A model generated the notes under the pieces. The model was not told where the DNA came from, did no database searches, and saw only the letters and a list, made by a program, of their open reading frames with translations. From Zerene cesonia (lineage: Eukaryota; Arthropoda; Insecta; Lepidoptera; Pieridae), in assembly GCF_012273895.1 (NCBI RefSeq), contig NW_024045131.1, forward strand, positions 434,001-498,000: a stretch of DNA of 64,000 bases, given 5' to 3'. The position numbers and the translations under genes are program-made. Below, piece after piece: positions 58,801 to 63,322 of the stretch; the stretch's first letter is position 1; each line of letters opens with the position of its first letter.

Positions 58801-60867
58801 TCCATGCCGCACTAGGGGACATTTAATTAATCACTACATAGTATAAAACAAAGTCGCTTTCTCTGTCCCTATGTCCGTATGTATGCTTCAATATTTAAAA
58901 CTACGCAACGGATTTTGATGGGGTATTTTAAATAGATATAGTGATTCAAGAGGAAGGTTTATGTGTATAATAATATATGTTTAACTACTCCGAACAAACG
59001 CGTGCGAAGCCGCGGGCAAGAGCTAGTTAGAAATGAATAAAACCGCTCGAAAAGTTATAAATATCCCATTTGCTCTGTGTGTACGTATGTTGTCCCGCTT
59101 TGTAGCGTAAACGGCTGGATTGATTTCAATATGACAAATATCGATAGATTGGCCTTTATTACGAGACACGATATACTGATATTTACATTAATATTTAAAC
59201 AGGAAGCTTTTGTATTTTTTTTTTGTATGTTTGTAACGTTTCACACAGAAATTACTGAACCGATTTCAAATATTCTTTCACCATTAGAAAGCTGCAACTT
59301 TACTGTGAGACATAGGCTATATATGTACCACGGACGAAGCCGGGGCGAACAGCTAGTGTATTAATTCTCTCTAAATAAAAACATGCTTTAGTCTAAATTT
59401 AGCTTCCGACGTGCGTACAGGAAGCACCTTTTGTCGGTACAGAATCTGACTTAATAAGTAGTACTGTATCTTAGCTTCCGACTTTTTATTGTTTGTTATT
59501 TGTGTAGCATTTATTTATTTATTTACATTATTCTCACTGTTATTTGCTATCCGTTATTTATATATATATCCTGGTCTTTTTTTCTATTTTTGTGGTAATT
59601 TAAATATTCTATCCTTCAATTCATTCACTTGTCTCTTAAACATATTTATCTATAATGTAGCCTAAATCATTGTTGATTTATTTGTGTTTATTTATTTCTT
59701 TCTAATCTATCCATCTTCCTTCTGGGTCCTGGCAGAATTAACAGCTTCATGGGTCAACTGACTCATGGCATATAAAGCTGAGCCTGGACCTTTTCACAGC
59801 CATAACACATCACAGTAACTTAGTTTTTATTTTATTTCTTTTCTTTTTATGTTTTTTTCTTTTATTTCCTGTTTTATGCTCAGTGTTTTGTCTTTTTTTT
59901 TTTTTTTTGTTAATTGTTGTGTGTGTGTTTGATTGTGAATAAATGTATGTCTATGTCTATGTCTATGTCTTTAAATCATGCTATAGGGTTAAAAAAACAA
60001 CACAACACGAAAAAGTCGAAACACATTTTAGTGATGTTTTTAGTTATTAGTAGTCACTCAAACGTTAGGAAAAGCACCACAGACCATGTCAAAGTAGACA
60101 CTGTTGTTATTATGAGAACCAAGAGTCTAATTATGACGTCACATTATTTATTAATGGACTAGCCCCACGGTGACTGACTGATTGACTGACTGACTGACTG
60201 ACATAGTGATCTATCAACGCACAGCCCAAACCACTGGACGGGTCGGGATGAAATTCGGCATGCAGATAGATGTTGTGTCGCAGGCATCCGCTAAGAAAGG
60301 ATTTTGATAAGTTCTAACCCCCAGGGGATAAAATAGGGGATGAAAGTTTGTTTCGTGAAAATTTATTAAGATGCGCGGGCGAAGCTGCGGTCAACAGCTT
60401 GTAGAATTTTTCTTTAATTTTGGTAATTTATTTATAAACACCAAATAAATAACCTATACTTTGGATGGTCTTTTGTGATTCTAATAAACAAATACGATTC
60501 TTTCTTACCATCATCAATAAGTCACATTCAATTCAATCGACTTAAAAAAAAAGATGATAAATTCTACTACATTTTATTATTGTTTGTAACCTTATAACTT
60601 TTTACTGGGTGAACAGATTTCTTATTCAAAACCCATTTAAATCCAGTTTAAAGTGGATTAGTTTTTTCTTAACATTATACTAAATACTCCCTAATCCAGA
60701 CCTCTAATAAACTACTAATCTTTCCTTCCCAGCTTAACTATCTATCCTTCTTTCTTTAGCTCTCAACAGTCACAATGCCATGGTCTGCAACCCTTACCAG
60801 CGTCTTCACATTGATCGCTGACGTGTCAGAATGCGACCCAAAGAGGGGGCGGGTGGGGATCATCGCT
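36901..60867 (-). CDS. plx: TBC1D1/TBC1D4 (AS160/pollux)-type Rab GTPase-activating protein, 20 exons seen, 5' incomplete
   Basis: A cytosolic Rab-GAP. In mammals the family restrains GLUT4 vesicle traffic until phosphorylated by insulin- or energy-sensing kinases. Exons in transcript order: 60798-60867, 55011-55186, 53277-53376, 52839-52979, 51805-52446, 51124-51308 (cut by a gap), 48927-49049, 48186-48301, 47306-47397, 45727-45862, 45122-45239, 44566-44653, 43777-43886, 43450-43581, 42748-42906, 42381-42542, 42012-42163, 41505-41603, 40060-40213 and 36901-37803. Phases agree at every junction not touching a gap. Evidence: a PTB domain split by a long insert (VLYIGKVRIS ... NRTMLF / VGRSELRLISPDRK ... 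GFVCRE), TWRQAIYEKV, LWKMAIDQTLLLVRMEKEN, GVPRALRGGVWYFLAEQ, arginine finger IDLGRTFP, glutamine finger GYCQG, and PALYAAPWMLTLF. Missing: the N-terminus with the first PTB, part of PTB2 in the 50949-51123 gap, and the end of the TBC domain, presumably in 38433-39432. The pollux name rests on family membership and is not a proven orthology. Confidence 0.92.
38433..39432. other. Assembly gap, exactly 1000 N
   Basis: Between TBC exon 19 (ends at FVVRVF) and the last exon. The final third of the TBC domain and the following helix are absent from visible sequence and most likely sit here. Confidence 0.9.
40060..40213 (-). CDS. plx: TBC gene exon 19
   Basis: Acceptor GGACGCAG|CTGTAC, donor CTTCG|GTGAGT. 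Encodes LYQLSRLVRDHLPEL, the conserved PPALYAAPWMLTLFTSQFPL and GFVVRVF of the TBC domain. Very GC-rich. The acceptor has almost no pyrimidine tract. Confidence 0.93.
40241..41175. repeat. Minisatellite of about 40 bp with 227-bp higher-order period
   Basis: More than 20 imperfect units built on CGCTCCAAGTGTCAGACAC and CACAAGTGTCAGACACCC, separated by variable ACTGGTAATCA or CAGACTCAC pieces. A block starting at 40461 recurs nearly unchanged at 40688. It fills most of the intron between exons 19 and 18. Confidence 0.88.
41184..41240 (+). pseudogene. Fossil of a non-LTR reverse transcriptase
   Basis: Reads SVPQGNVLGPI and, after a one-base frame shift, IYVNDT. This matches the conserved PQGxxLGPxLF and YxND core of jockey/CR1-type reverse transcriptases. 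Only about 20 codons survive. Confidence 0.65.
41315..41370 (-). mobile_element. S3 SINE tail fragment
   Basis: TTTTATAGCATTGAAATGTT and ATAAATGAGAAATTTTGAAA, without the tRNA-like head. Confidence 0.55.
41411..41484 (+). mobile_element. S4 3' end fragment
   Basis: GGCGGTGGTGATCGCTTACC to GTTGCCCGCTACGACTT. It ends about 20 bp from exon 18. Confidence 0.65.
41505..41603 (-). CDS. plx: TBC gene exon 18
   Basis: Acceptor AACTACAG|ATGGAA, donor GTTCAG|GTGATT, 33 codons in phase 0. Encodes MEEAEAFMLLRHLMF and LPDMSALQVQ of the TBC domain. Confidence 0.92.
41675..41915 (-). mobile_element. tRNA-derived SINE (S1), diverged
   Basis: AGGGTTCAGGCCACAATCC, TAGATGTCACGTGTCGTGG, head with CGAACTCCCGATTTATCG and TGAGCCACCACTG. 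Confidence 0.7.
42012..42163 (-). CDS. plx: TBC gene exon 17 (arginine finger residue and glutamine finger)
   Basis: Acceptor GTTCCAG|GTCGC, donor TTGCAC|GTGAGT. Encodes RTFPKHSYF, with the catalytic Arg of I-x-x-D-x-x-R at the exon start, then YNILKAYSLLDPEVGYCQG with the catalytic Gln, then FVAGVLLLH. Both residues needed for dual-finger Rab GTP hydrolysis are present. Confidence 0.95.
42381..42542 (-). CDS. plx: TBC gene exon 16
   Basis: Acceptor CCGGCAG|GCGTG, donor GACCTG|G-GTGAGT. Encodes GVPRALRGGVWYFLAEQ (TBC motif A) and LTKHQHAILIDL leading into the arginine finger. Extremely GC-rich in third positions. Confidence 0.94.
42562..42682 (+). mobile_element. S4 3' end fragment
   Basis: TTCTTTACCCTTACCCCTTT, TCACGGGCGGTGGTGTTCGC, GCTCAGTTACCCACTTTGAT. 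It lies about 20 bp from exon 16. Confidence 0.65.
42731..42740. other. Assembly gap, 10 N
   Basis: In the intron directly beside the donor of exon 15. No coding is lost. Confidence 0.95.
42748..42906 (-). CDS. plx: TBC gene exon 15
   Basis: Acceptor TCGCACAG|AGAAG, donor CCAGG|GTGAGC. Encodes VRRIKLEYSSLGAES, MWAELLA and the helix MLVEAVRQ just before the TBC domain. Very GC-rich. Confidence 0.92.
43450..43581 (-). CDS. plx: TBC gene exon 14
   Basis: Acceptor CATTTTAG|GTGAC, donor TCAAAG|GTAAAT. Encodes KRTKEQLRQLWKMAIDQTLL then LVRMEKENNKLK, the conserved helix preceding the TBC domain in TBC1D1 and TBC1D4. Confidence 0.94.
43777..43886 (-). CDS. plx: TBC gene exon 13
   Basis: Acceptor TATTTCAG|ATTCC, donor GAAG|GTATAC. 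Encodes TTWRQAIYEKVINPE, the equivalent of the SWRQ-x-IFLRV segment known as a calmodulin-binding region in the mammalian proteins. Confidence 0.9.
43950..44090 (-). mobile_element. M1 element, partial
   Basis: One arm plus right terminus: CAATGAATAAATCGCGTTTA, GTATAATACTCGCGTAAAAT, CAAACACAAGAAAATACT. The central core is missing. Confidence 0.65.
44101..44150 (+). mobile_element. HelB 5' fragment
   Basis: TCACTACATAGTATAAAACA then AAGTCGCTTTATCTGTCCCT. Confidence 0.6.
44566..44653 (-). CDS. plx: TBC gene exon 12
   Basis: Acceptor TGTTTCAG|AGCAA, donor GGACAT|GTGAGT. Short linker rich in Thr and Pro (NTPKTPPIEDQ, DNTPTVNSP). Its phases fit both neighbours. Confidence 0.85.
44975..45085 (+). 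mobile_element. S1 SINE tail
   Basis: ACATCTGCCAACCCGCACTT, GCGTGGTGGATTGTGGCC, GTGTCCCAGCAGTGGGAACA. Confidence 0.65.
45122..45239 (-). CDS. plx: TBC gene exon 11
   Basis: Acceptor ATTCCAG|GATCC, donor GAATG|GTGAGT. Pro- and Ser-rich linker (DPSPKPPPLNLE, ELLSPDTVRCKSLSP). Confidence 0.87.
45282..45420 (-). mobile_element. S4 fragment, diverged
   Basis: TGAACAGAGCGGAGATAGTG, GGTAAGGAAAGGATTGACTA, TGGACTGGGAAGGGTGAGGA. Confidence 0.55.
45727..45862 (-). CDS. plx: TBC gene exon 10
   Basis: Acceptor ACTTTCAG|ATCAG, donor GAAG|GTATGTG. Encodes SEFLNQYLGGSTIFMKAKRS and LSSGFDHLLKRKQ, which corresponds to the conserved K-x-K-R-S-L helix after PTB2 in this family. Confidence 0.9.
46395..46675 (-). 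mobile_element. tRNA-derived SINE (S2)
   Basis: GTCCCCTAGTGGGGTATGGG, GTGATCAGCCTTCTGCGTCC, and the head in complement: CATCGGGAATCGAACCCAGG, CGTTAACCACTGTGCCGAAC. Confidence 0.72.
46748..46901 (-). mobile_element. Helitron-like element (HelC)
   Basis: TTAGCAGTTCGCCCCGGCTT, CGTGGTACATATATAGCC, GGACCAGTAGTTCCTGAGC, TCCAGCTTTATAATATTAGT. Confidence 0.65.
47001..47199 (+). mobile_element. HelA copy abutting the splice-donor minisatellite
   Basis: TCCTACTAATATTATGAATG start. The 3' end GAAACCGCGGGCGCAGC is followed by TTGT instead of TAGT, exactly where the minisatellite begins. Confidence 0.82.
47201..47317 (-). repeat. 20-bp minisatellite carrying a splice donor in each unit
   Basis: Six units of ATTACCTATTCTCAGCGTGT (first unit with one change, last unit running into exon 9). 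On the - strand every unit reads GCTGAGAATAG|GTAATACAC, so the exon-intron junction of TBC exon 9 is repeated in tandem. Confidence 0.92.
47306..47397 (-). CDS. plx: TBC gene exon 9
   Basis: Acceptor TCTTAACAG|GTGAGTG, donor GAATAG|GTAATA. Encodes VSEHNAFLMMLLRAHCEAKQ then QRHVHDTAEN, matching the conserved family segment ending E-x-K-Q-x-x-H-x-H after the PTB2 region. Starts in phase 0 and ends in phase 2. Reading past the donor meets TAA at once. Confidence 0.88.
47441..47628 (+). mobile_element. Helitron-like element (HelB), complete
   Basis: TCACTACATAGTATGGAACA start, AACTTT-type body ending GCGATCGAAGCCGCCGGC and AAAGCTAG|T. It lies 43 bp from exon 9. Confidence 0.8.
47755..47890 (+). 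repeat. Interspersed repeat R7
   Basis: AAATGGGACCACATAGGAGG, CACCAACTTTCAAATAAATA, AATCATCAAAATCGGTTCAC, GTTATGAGATAACAAACACA. Weaker copies occur near 13020 (-), 14330, 16410, 17130 (-), 27290, 31705 and 63780. Class unknown. Confidence 0.6.
47950..48172 (+). mobile_element. M1 palindromic element beside exon 8
   Basis: ATTTTCTTGTGTTTGATTTT, both ACGCGATTTATTCATTATAT and TATAATGAATAAATCGCG arms, and core AGCGAGCGTGGTCACGGG. It ends about 13 bp from the donor of TBC exon 8. Confidence 0.78.
48186..48301 (-). CDS. plx: TBC gene exon 8 (probable GC donor)
   Basis: Acceptor TCTTCACAG|GTATG. Encodes MNDKKTHAFILRRIETLPDD and EQDTIITKYQGG, ending TNHIFE. Phase 0 is needed to join exon 9. It is obtained with donor TTCGAG|GCTAGT, a GC donor; the nearby GTATAA would break the frame. 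Confidence 0.8.
48342..48543 (+). mobile_element. Helitron-like element (HelE)
   Basis: TCACACTAATATTATAAATG, TGTTTGTCCGTCAATCACGC, GGATATGAGCTGACTTGGG, end GGTGCCGGGTGCGTCTGG. Confidence 0.65.
48585..48840. repeat. Three degenerate tandem units of about 80-105 bp
   Basis: Each unit begins CCAGACGCT or CCAGATGCT, then has GGTATTATTTTT, an AAAATAAT block, and CCCATACCCC or CCCATGCCCC. Unit starts are 48585, 48668 and 48775. Confidence 0.6.
48927..49049 (-). CDS. plx: TBC gene exon 7
   Basis: Acceptor AATTAACAG|CAATA, donor CGAGG|GTGAGT. Encodes IKQAFAAHAELLKKS, the last helix of PTB2, and the cysteine-containing TTCEHCPMLWYHRLCHDVE seen in the family. Confidence 0.92.
49018..49094. repeat. 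Left copy of a 77-bp exact duplication flanking a gap
   Basis: Identical to 50095-50171. It contains the 5' part of TBC exon 7 and its acceptor. Confidence 0.95.
49095..50094. other. Assembly gap, exactly 1000 N, probably false
   Basis: Flanked by identical 77-bp sequences, as expected when two overlapping contig ends are scaffolded without being merged. Confidence 0.85.
50095..50171. repeat. Right copy of the 77-bp duplication
   Basis: Exact copy of 49018-49094. The partial exon in it (50095-50126) should not be counted as a second exon. Confidence 0.95.
50179..50380 (+). mobile_element. Lep1-like Helitron (HelA), complete
   Basis: TCCTACTAATATTATAAATG start, CGCGGGTGAAACCGCGGGGC hairpin, GTAGCTAG|T end. 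Confidence 0.87.
50645..50885. repeat. Pyrimidine-rich minisatellite, about 39-bp units
   Basis: Six imperfect units on AAATACCCTCTATTTCACA and TTTTTCCCCACATTTCCC, with spacings mostly 39-40 bp. In the TBC transcript this intron segment would be purine-rich. Confidence 0.75.
50949..51123. other. Assembly gap, 175 N, cutting TBC exon 6
   Basis: Removes the 3' end of exon 6 and its donor, that is, a middle part of PTB2. Confidence 0.95.
51124..51308 (-). CDS. plx: TBC gene exon 6 (partial, PTB2)
   Basis: Acceptor GTGTGCAG|GTGGG; the 3' end lies in the gap. Encodes VGRSELRLISPDRKQILLHR, PHHLGFVCRERAAYACYVFR and CESDDVA, which are strands and helix of the PTB fold. Strong GC bias at third positions. 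Confidence 0.92.
51579..51743 (+). mobile_element. M1 element with exact 12-bp target duplication
   Basis: ACTTTGTAAATT occurs at 51579-51590 and again at 51732-51743, around a 141-bp M1 copy. The copy starts AGTATTTTCTTGTG and breaks off in the core after AGCGAGCGTGGTCACG. Confidence 0.85.
51805..52446 (-). CDS. plx: TBC gene exon 5 (214-codon insert inside PTB2)
   Basis: Acceptor CCTTTTCAG|ACCTC, donor TTTCAG|GTGAGA, phase 0 on both sides. Low-complexity, Glu/Lys/Ser-rich and probably disordered. It closes with FLRDRSASIGTLNLKTP then EQNRTMLFQ, which rejoins the PTB fold. RDRSAS fits the R-x-R-x-x-S kinase consensus. The mammalian proteins also carry a long phosphorylated insert at this point in PTB2. 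Confidence 0.9.
52482..52525. repeat. Perfect 21-bp hairpin with 2-base loop
   Basis: Arms 52482-52502 and 52505-52525 are exact complements around CC. In the TBC transcript it lies about 35 nt before the acceptor of exon 5. Confidence 0.88.
52839..52979 (-). CDS. plx: TBC gene exon 4 (start of PTB2)
   Basis: Acceptor ACACTTTAG|GTCCT, donor CCGGG|GTAAGG, 47 codons in phase 0. Encodes VLYIGKVRISQRKVPDTLID and LQKFAQHEAEKL, then RRHSLLSSTG, a basic site before the insert. Confidence 0.94.
53277..53376 (-). CDS. plx: TBC gene exon 3
   Basis: Acceptor CTTCGCAG|AAACAG, donor TTCGAG|GTGCGT. Linker with NSEVAPLARSVSNAS, ending ESHFFE directly before the PTB2 start. Confidence 0.9.
53961..54164 (+). 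mobile_element. Helitron-like element (HelB)
   Basis: TCACTACATAGAATAAAGCA start, GCGTGCGAAGCCGCAGAC hairpin region, final TTAG|T in place of CTAG. Confidence 0.72.
54230..54325 (+). mobile_element. S2 SINE tail
   Basis: TAAAGAAAATCGATGAGTGA, TATCTGCCCCAAGCCCCACA, GGGACAAGGGACATCAC. Confidence 0.55.
54632..54785 (-). mobile_element. Helitron-like element (HelC)
   Basis: CTAGCGGTCCGCCCCGGCTT, CGTGGTACATATGTAGCC, GGACCAGTAGTTCCTGAG, TTCAGCTTTATGCG. Confidence 0.7.
54915..55006. repeat. AT-rich tandem repeat touching a splice donor
   Basis: Units of ACTTTTAAATAATATAAATA plus TATATAAATAAT repeat about 2.5 times. The last unit runs into ATAATACTTAC, the donor of TBC exon 2 on the - strand. Confidence 0.8.
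55011..55186 (-). CDS. plx: TBC gene exon 2
   Basis: Acceptor GTTTCAG|GTGAC, donor AATCT|GTAAGT. Encodes VTDLFAQMRDPTST and a Ser/Thr/Asn-rich linker (TPKGSTGSLNVT, PWASPTISLPG). Ends in phase 2. Confidence 0.88.
55305..55455 (+). mobile_element. tRNA-like SINE (S3)
   Basis: Inverted tail ATATAGCATTGAAATGCTTT at the left, then GATCACGGGTGGCCGAGAGG, CAGGTTCGAATCCTGCCTCG and TGATC. T arm and acceptor stem are intact. Confidence 0.78.
55628..55824 (+). mobile_element. Lep1-like Helitron (HelA)
   Basis: TCCTACTAATATTATAAATG start, CGCGGGTGAAACCGCGGGGC, GCAGCTAG|T end. Confidence 0.87.
55910..56125 (+). repeat. Interspersed repeat R6
   Basis: CCCACTTCAAACGGACAGAT, CACTTATCGCGGATCGGTGA, TTATCCTGATTAGGATCGCC, ACTCTGTATAAGAGCAAGTG. 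Confidence 0.72.
56260..56383 (+). mobile_element. Helitron-like element (HelC)
   Basis: AATTATTTCACCATTAGAAA, GCCATAGGCTATATTTATAC, AGGCGAAGCCGCTGCGAACT then GCTAG|T. Confidence 0.65.
56783..56983 (-). mobile_element. Lep1-like Helitron (HelA)
   Basis: CTAGCTACGCCCCGCGG at the left, ATAATATTAGTAGGA at the right. It sits directly inside a HelC remnant (CTCCGGCTTCGCCCGTGGTA at 56750-56770). Confidence 0.83.
57346..57551 (+). mobile_element. HelA copy, eroded start
   Basis: TCCTGCAAATATGATAAACG start, GAGTGAAACCGCGGGGCGCA then GCTAG|T. Confidence 0.78.
58095..58305 (+). mobile_element. tRNA-derived SINE (S2), best copy
   Basis: Head GACCGCCTCCTTGGTACAAT and GGTTAACGCGTGAGTGTAG, T arm-like TGGGTTCAATTCCCGGTGGG, then an A-run, GGCAGGACACAGAAGGCTGA and CATCATCTGCCCCATACCCC. 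Confidence 0.75.
58540..58700 (+). mobile_element. S1 SINE body and tail
   Basis: CGAAACGGTGAAGGAAAATA, TCGTGAGGAAACCGGCATGT, CCCGCACTTGGCCAGCGTGC, GCGTCCCAGTTGTGGGTAC. Confidence 0.7.
58831..59026 (+). mobile_element. Helitron-like element (HelB), complete
   Basis: TCACTACATAGTATAAAACA start, CTACGCAACGGATTTTGATG, GCGTGCGAAGCCGCGGGC hairpin, AGAGCTAG|T end. The best copy of this family here. Confidence 0.85.
59215..59356 (+). mobile_element. Helitron-like element (HelC)
   Basis: ATTACTGAACCGATTTCAAA, TATTCTTTCACCATTAGAAA, GACATAGGCTATATATGTAC, ACGAAGCCGGGGCGAACAGC then TAG|T. Confidence 0.75.
59440..59970 (+). mobile_element. Probable non-LTR retroelement 3' end
   Basis: A T-rich 3' UTR-like stretch ending TGTGAATAAATGTATG and an ATGTCT microsatellite (ATGTCTATGTCTATGTCT). 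This is the type of tail seen on RTE-like elements. No open frame remains. A similar tail (AAAATAAATTGATC plus TTTC repeats) ends near 4260. Confidence 0.4.
60170..60205. repeat. GACT microsatellite
   Basis: GACTGATTGACTGACTGACT run. Confidence 0.85.
60798..60867 (-). CDS. plx: TBC gene exon 1 of those visible
   Basis: Acceptor CTGTTTCAG|AGCGA, donor ACGCTG|GTAAGG. 23 codons: AMIPTRPLFGSHSDTSAINV then KTL, running in phase 0 into VTDLFAQ of the next exon. The acceptor shows there is coding upstream. The first PTB domain of the family is not in the window as far as I can see. Confidence 0.75.
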
Positions 60868-61154
60868 CTGAAACAGTTTTGTATTTTATAACCATTGACT
60901 TCCGAACATTCGACTTGTGTTGTTTACAAAATTCATGCGAATTAGCACCTTATTTCATGGCAGTAACGTTCAAAATCTATAGTACATTAATTGGAAAACT
61001 CTGCCTGATACAAGCGTAGGCAGTATGATAGAGAATCTGGTTTCACTTTCTTCTAGAAATGTATAGGTACTTTTCCTAAGGGTGGCCCAACATGAAGCGA
61101 TTTAGGACATATAATAATTGATATAAAAACATTATTAAAACATGATTTTTAACA

Positions 61155-61300
61155 CGCACACATCAGCTTCATCTGTATGTATGTAACCGACTCCTTTAGA
61201 CTCGATTCTGTCCCACTTCAAACGGACAGATTGAATTCAAACTCTGTACACTTATCGCGGATCGGTGACAATACAATAGTTTCATGATTTCATCGTGTTA
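61155..61300 (+). repeat. Interspersed repeat R6, 3'-truncated
   Basis: CAGCTTCATCTGTATGTATG, CCCACTTCAAACGGACAGAT, CACTTATCGCGGATCGGTGA, then stops at TAGTTTCATGA. Confidence 0.7.
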
Positions 61301-61871
61301 TGTTAATTATTTTTAAATAATTTATTTAATCTTATAATACGACCTATATTTCTCAACACATGTTTATGTCGCTATTTATTTATTTAACACTTTGCTGGTA
61401 TACAAATAAACCTTAAATATCAAAACTTACAACTAGACCAGCACAGAAGGCGACCTTATCACTTATTTAATTAGGTACTTTTAATCTAAACAAACACTGT
61501 ACTAACTGAGAGCTTTTTGTTTTGCTAAATGTAAATTTATTTTAAAAACTGTTTTAAACCAATTGTTGTTATTTTCTATAACATCTCGTATAATATTGAA
61601 CAATTGAAATATACCAGGAAATTTGTTTTGGCAACGTTTGGGCGGCAAAATGCCAATGACCTTTGCGAGTTGGGACAATCATTAGCGACTGTGTGTGTAT
61701 GTGTGTATGTCTGGCCCTTCATGGCCCCTTATCATAATACTTTTGATTAAGAAAGTTCTGAAAATAAAATATAATGAAAAAATGACTGATTTGAATGTGG
61801 TACGATCGATATTTTAAGAAGCTCATTTGAGTAAAAGGTATACAATATCTTTAAATTTAGAATATTTATAT

Positions 61872-62026
61872 AGGAATATCGGACAAAAGTTGCCTATATG
61901 TTATTCCAGTTGTCAAGCTGTCTACATATCAAATTTCATTGCAATCGGTTCAGTAGTTTTTGCTTGAAAGAGCAACAAACACACACACATCCTTACAAAC
62001 TTTTGCATTTATAATATTAGTAGGAA
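61872..62026 (-). mobile_element. HelA copy lacking its 3' terminus
   Basis: Has TTGCCTATATGTTATTCCAG through ATAATATTAGTAGGA but no hairpin or CTAG end. Confidence 0.75.
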
Positions 62027-62138
62027 GGATAGGACTAGTAGGATAGTAGGAAGTACGTCTATAGACTTCTTATAGAAGCAGTTTTTAACGTCATAAAACA
62101 GTTTTAACATTTACCACCGATTCGGAGGGCAGTTTCCA

Positions 62139-62335
62139 CAGCGGGTTACTGAGCTGGTGGTTCGCCTGATGGTAAGCGATCACCACCGCCCGTGAACAGA
62201 GCAGAGGTAGTGCCGCTAATGCGTTGTGTGCTTAAGGGATAAAGGATAAGCAGAGGAGTTTGACGGAAATAAAGGAATGGGCTGCGAAGGGCGAGGAAAT
62301 GGATACGGGAATCCCCCCTCCGCCCCTCACAGAAA
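62139..62335 (-). mobile_element. S4 retroelement fragment
   Basis: AGCGGGTTACTGAGCTGGTG, TCGCCTGATGGTAAGCGATC, AAAGGAATGGGCTGCGAAGG. It is preceded by a piece shared with 9540 and 46160 (TTTACCACCGATTCGGAGGG). Confidence 0.68.
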
Positions 62336-62587
62336 AAAAGTGTATAATCATTTTCCATTATGCTAATTGATTGTGACACCGAATTTAAAATAACAAAGCG
62401 TTCGCCTCTCTCTTTTTAACATATGGCGTTTGTGCGCGCGCGAAAGAGACGGTCGTGTGACGTCATTTAACCTAAATAATGCTAGGGGAAGTTTTATTAG
62501 TCACTGTTTCTAATTAACTTTCTTTGGGAAAGAAAATCACCTGGTTTCGGGTTTTGTTTGGTCAAATGTTTTCAACCTTTTGTCTAC

Positions 62588-62754
62588 ACTAATATTATGA
62601 GGGGAACAATTTGTATTGCTGTTTGTTTGTTTGTAATGGATAAACTCAAAAACTATTGGAGTGATTGTGAAAATTCTTTCACCATTGGAAGCTTGCGATT
62701 TCACGTGTGACATAGGCTATATGTACCACGGACGCAGCCGGGGCGAACAGATAG
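62588..62754 (+). mobile_element. Helitron-like element (HelC)
   Basis: CACTAATATTATGAGGGGAA, AAATTCTTTCACCATTGGAA, GACATAGGCTATATGTACCA, CGCAGCCGGGGCGAACAGAT then AG|T. Confidence 0.7.
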
Positions 62755-62974
62755 TGTTAAATAAAAGGGAGGAAACGAAAATACGTAACCTACGTTAAAT
62801 AACTTATTACTATAGTAACCATTATATATAAAGAATCTAGTATTCAATGTGTTTGATCGTTTGTTTTTATGGTTTTAGTTAGACCTCTATTACCCCTAGG
62901 CCTGTATATTTTATGTTACACGTTACGGAGAAAATATCACACTAATAGCTTTGAGATATATTTTTAACACGTTT

Positions 62975-63215
62975 TTATCAGCTTCACCTGTATGTATGTA
63001 ACCGACTCCTTCAGACCCGATTTTGACCCACTTCAAACGGACAGATTGAACTCAAACTCTGTACACTTATCGCGGATCGGTGACAATACAATAGTGTCAT
63101 GAGTTTATCTTATTATCCTGATTAGGATAAGCGGGATTCAATAATTTCCTTACGTTTACTCTGTATACGAGCAAGTGAGACAATTTAGTTGATTCTGTCA
63201 TGTCTTACACATTCC
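62975..63215 (+). repeat. Interspersed repeat R6, longest copy
   Basis: CAGCTTCACCTGTATGTATG, CCCACTTCAAACGGACAGAT, TTATCCTGATTAGGATAAGC, ACGAGCAAGTGAGACAATTT, TTGATTCTGTCATG. Confidence 0.72.
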
Positions 63216-63261
63216 ATTTTGTATTATAAAGCTTTTTAATTATACGATACTACGTATTCCC

Positions 63262-63322
63262 AAGGCCTGTGTCCCAGCAGTGGGAACATGTATGGGATGA
63301 TGATGATGATGATGATGATGAT
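63262..63322 (+). mobile_element. S1 SINE tail ending in a GAT microsatellite
   Basis: AAGGCCTGTGTCCCAGCAGT, GGGAACATGTATGGGATG, then (GAT)n to 63322. Confidence 0.72.

Larger units (their letters stand above)
55187..60797. other. Large TBC intron filled with mobile-element relics
   Basis: No further exon is needed, since exons 1 and 2 join in phase 0, and none is seen. Individual elements are listed separately. Confidence 0.6.
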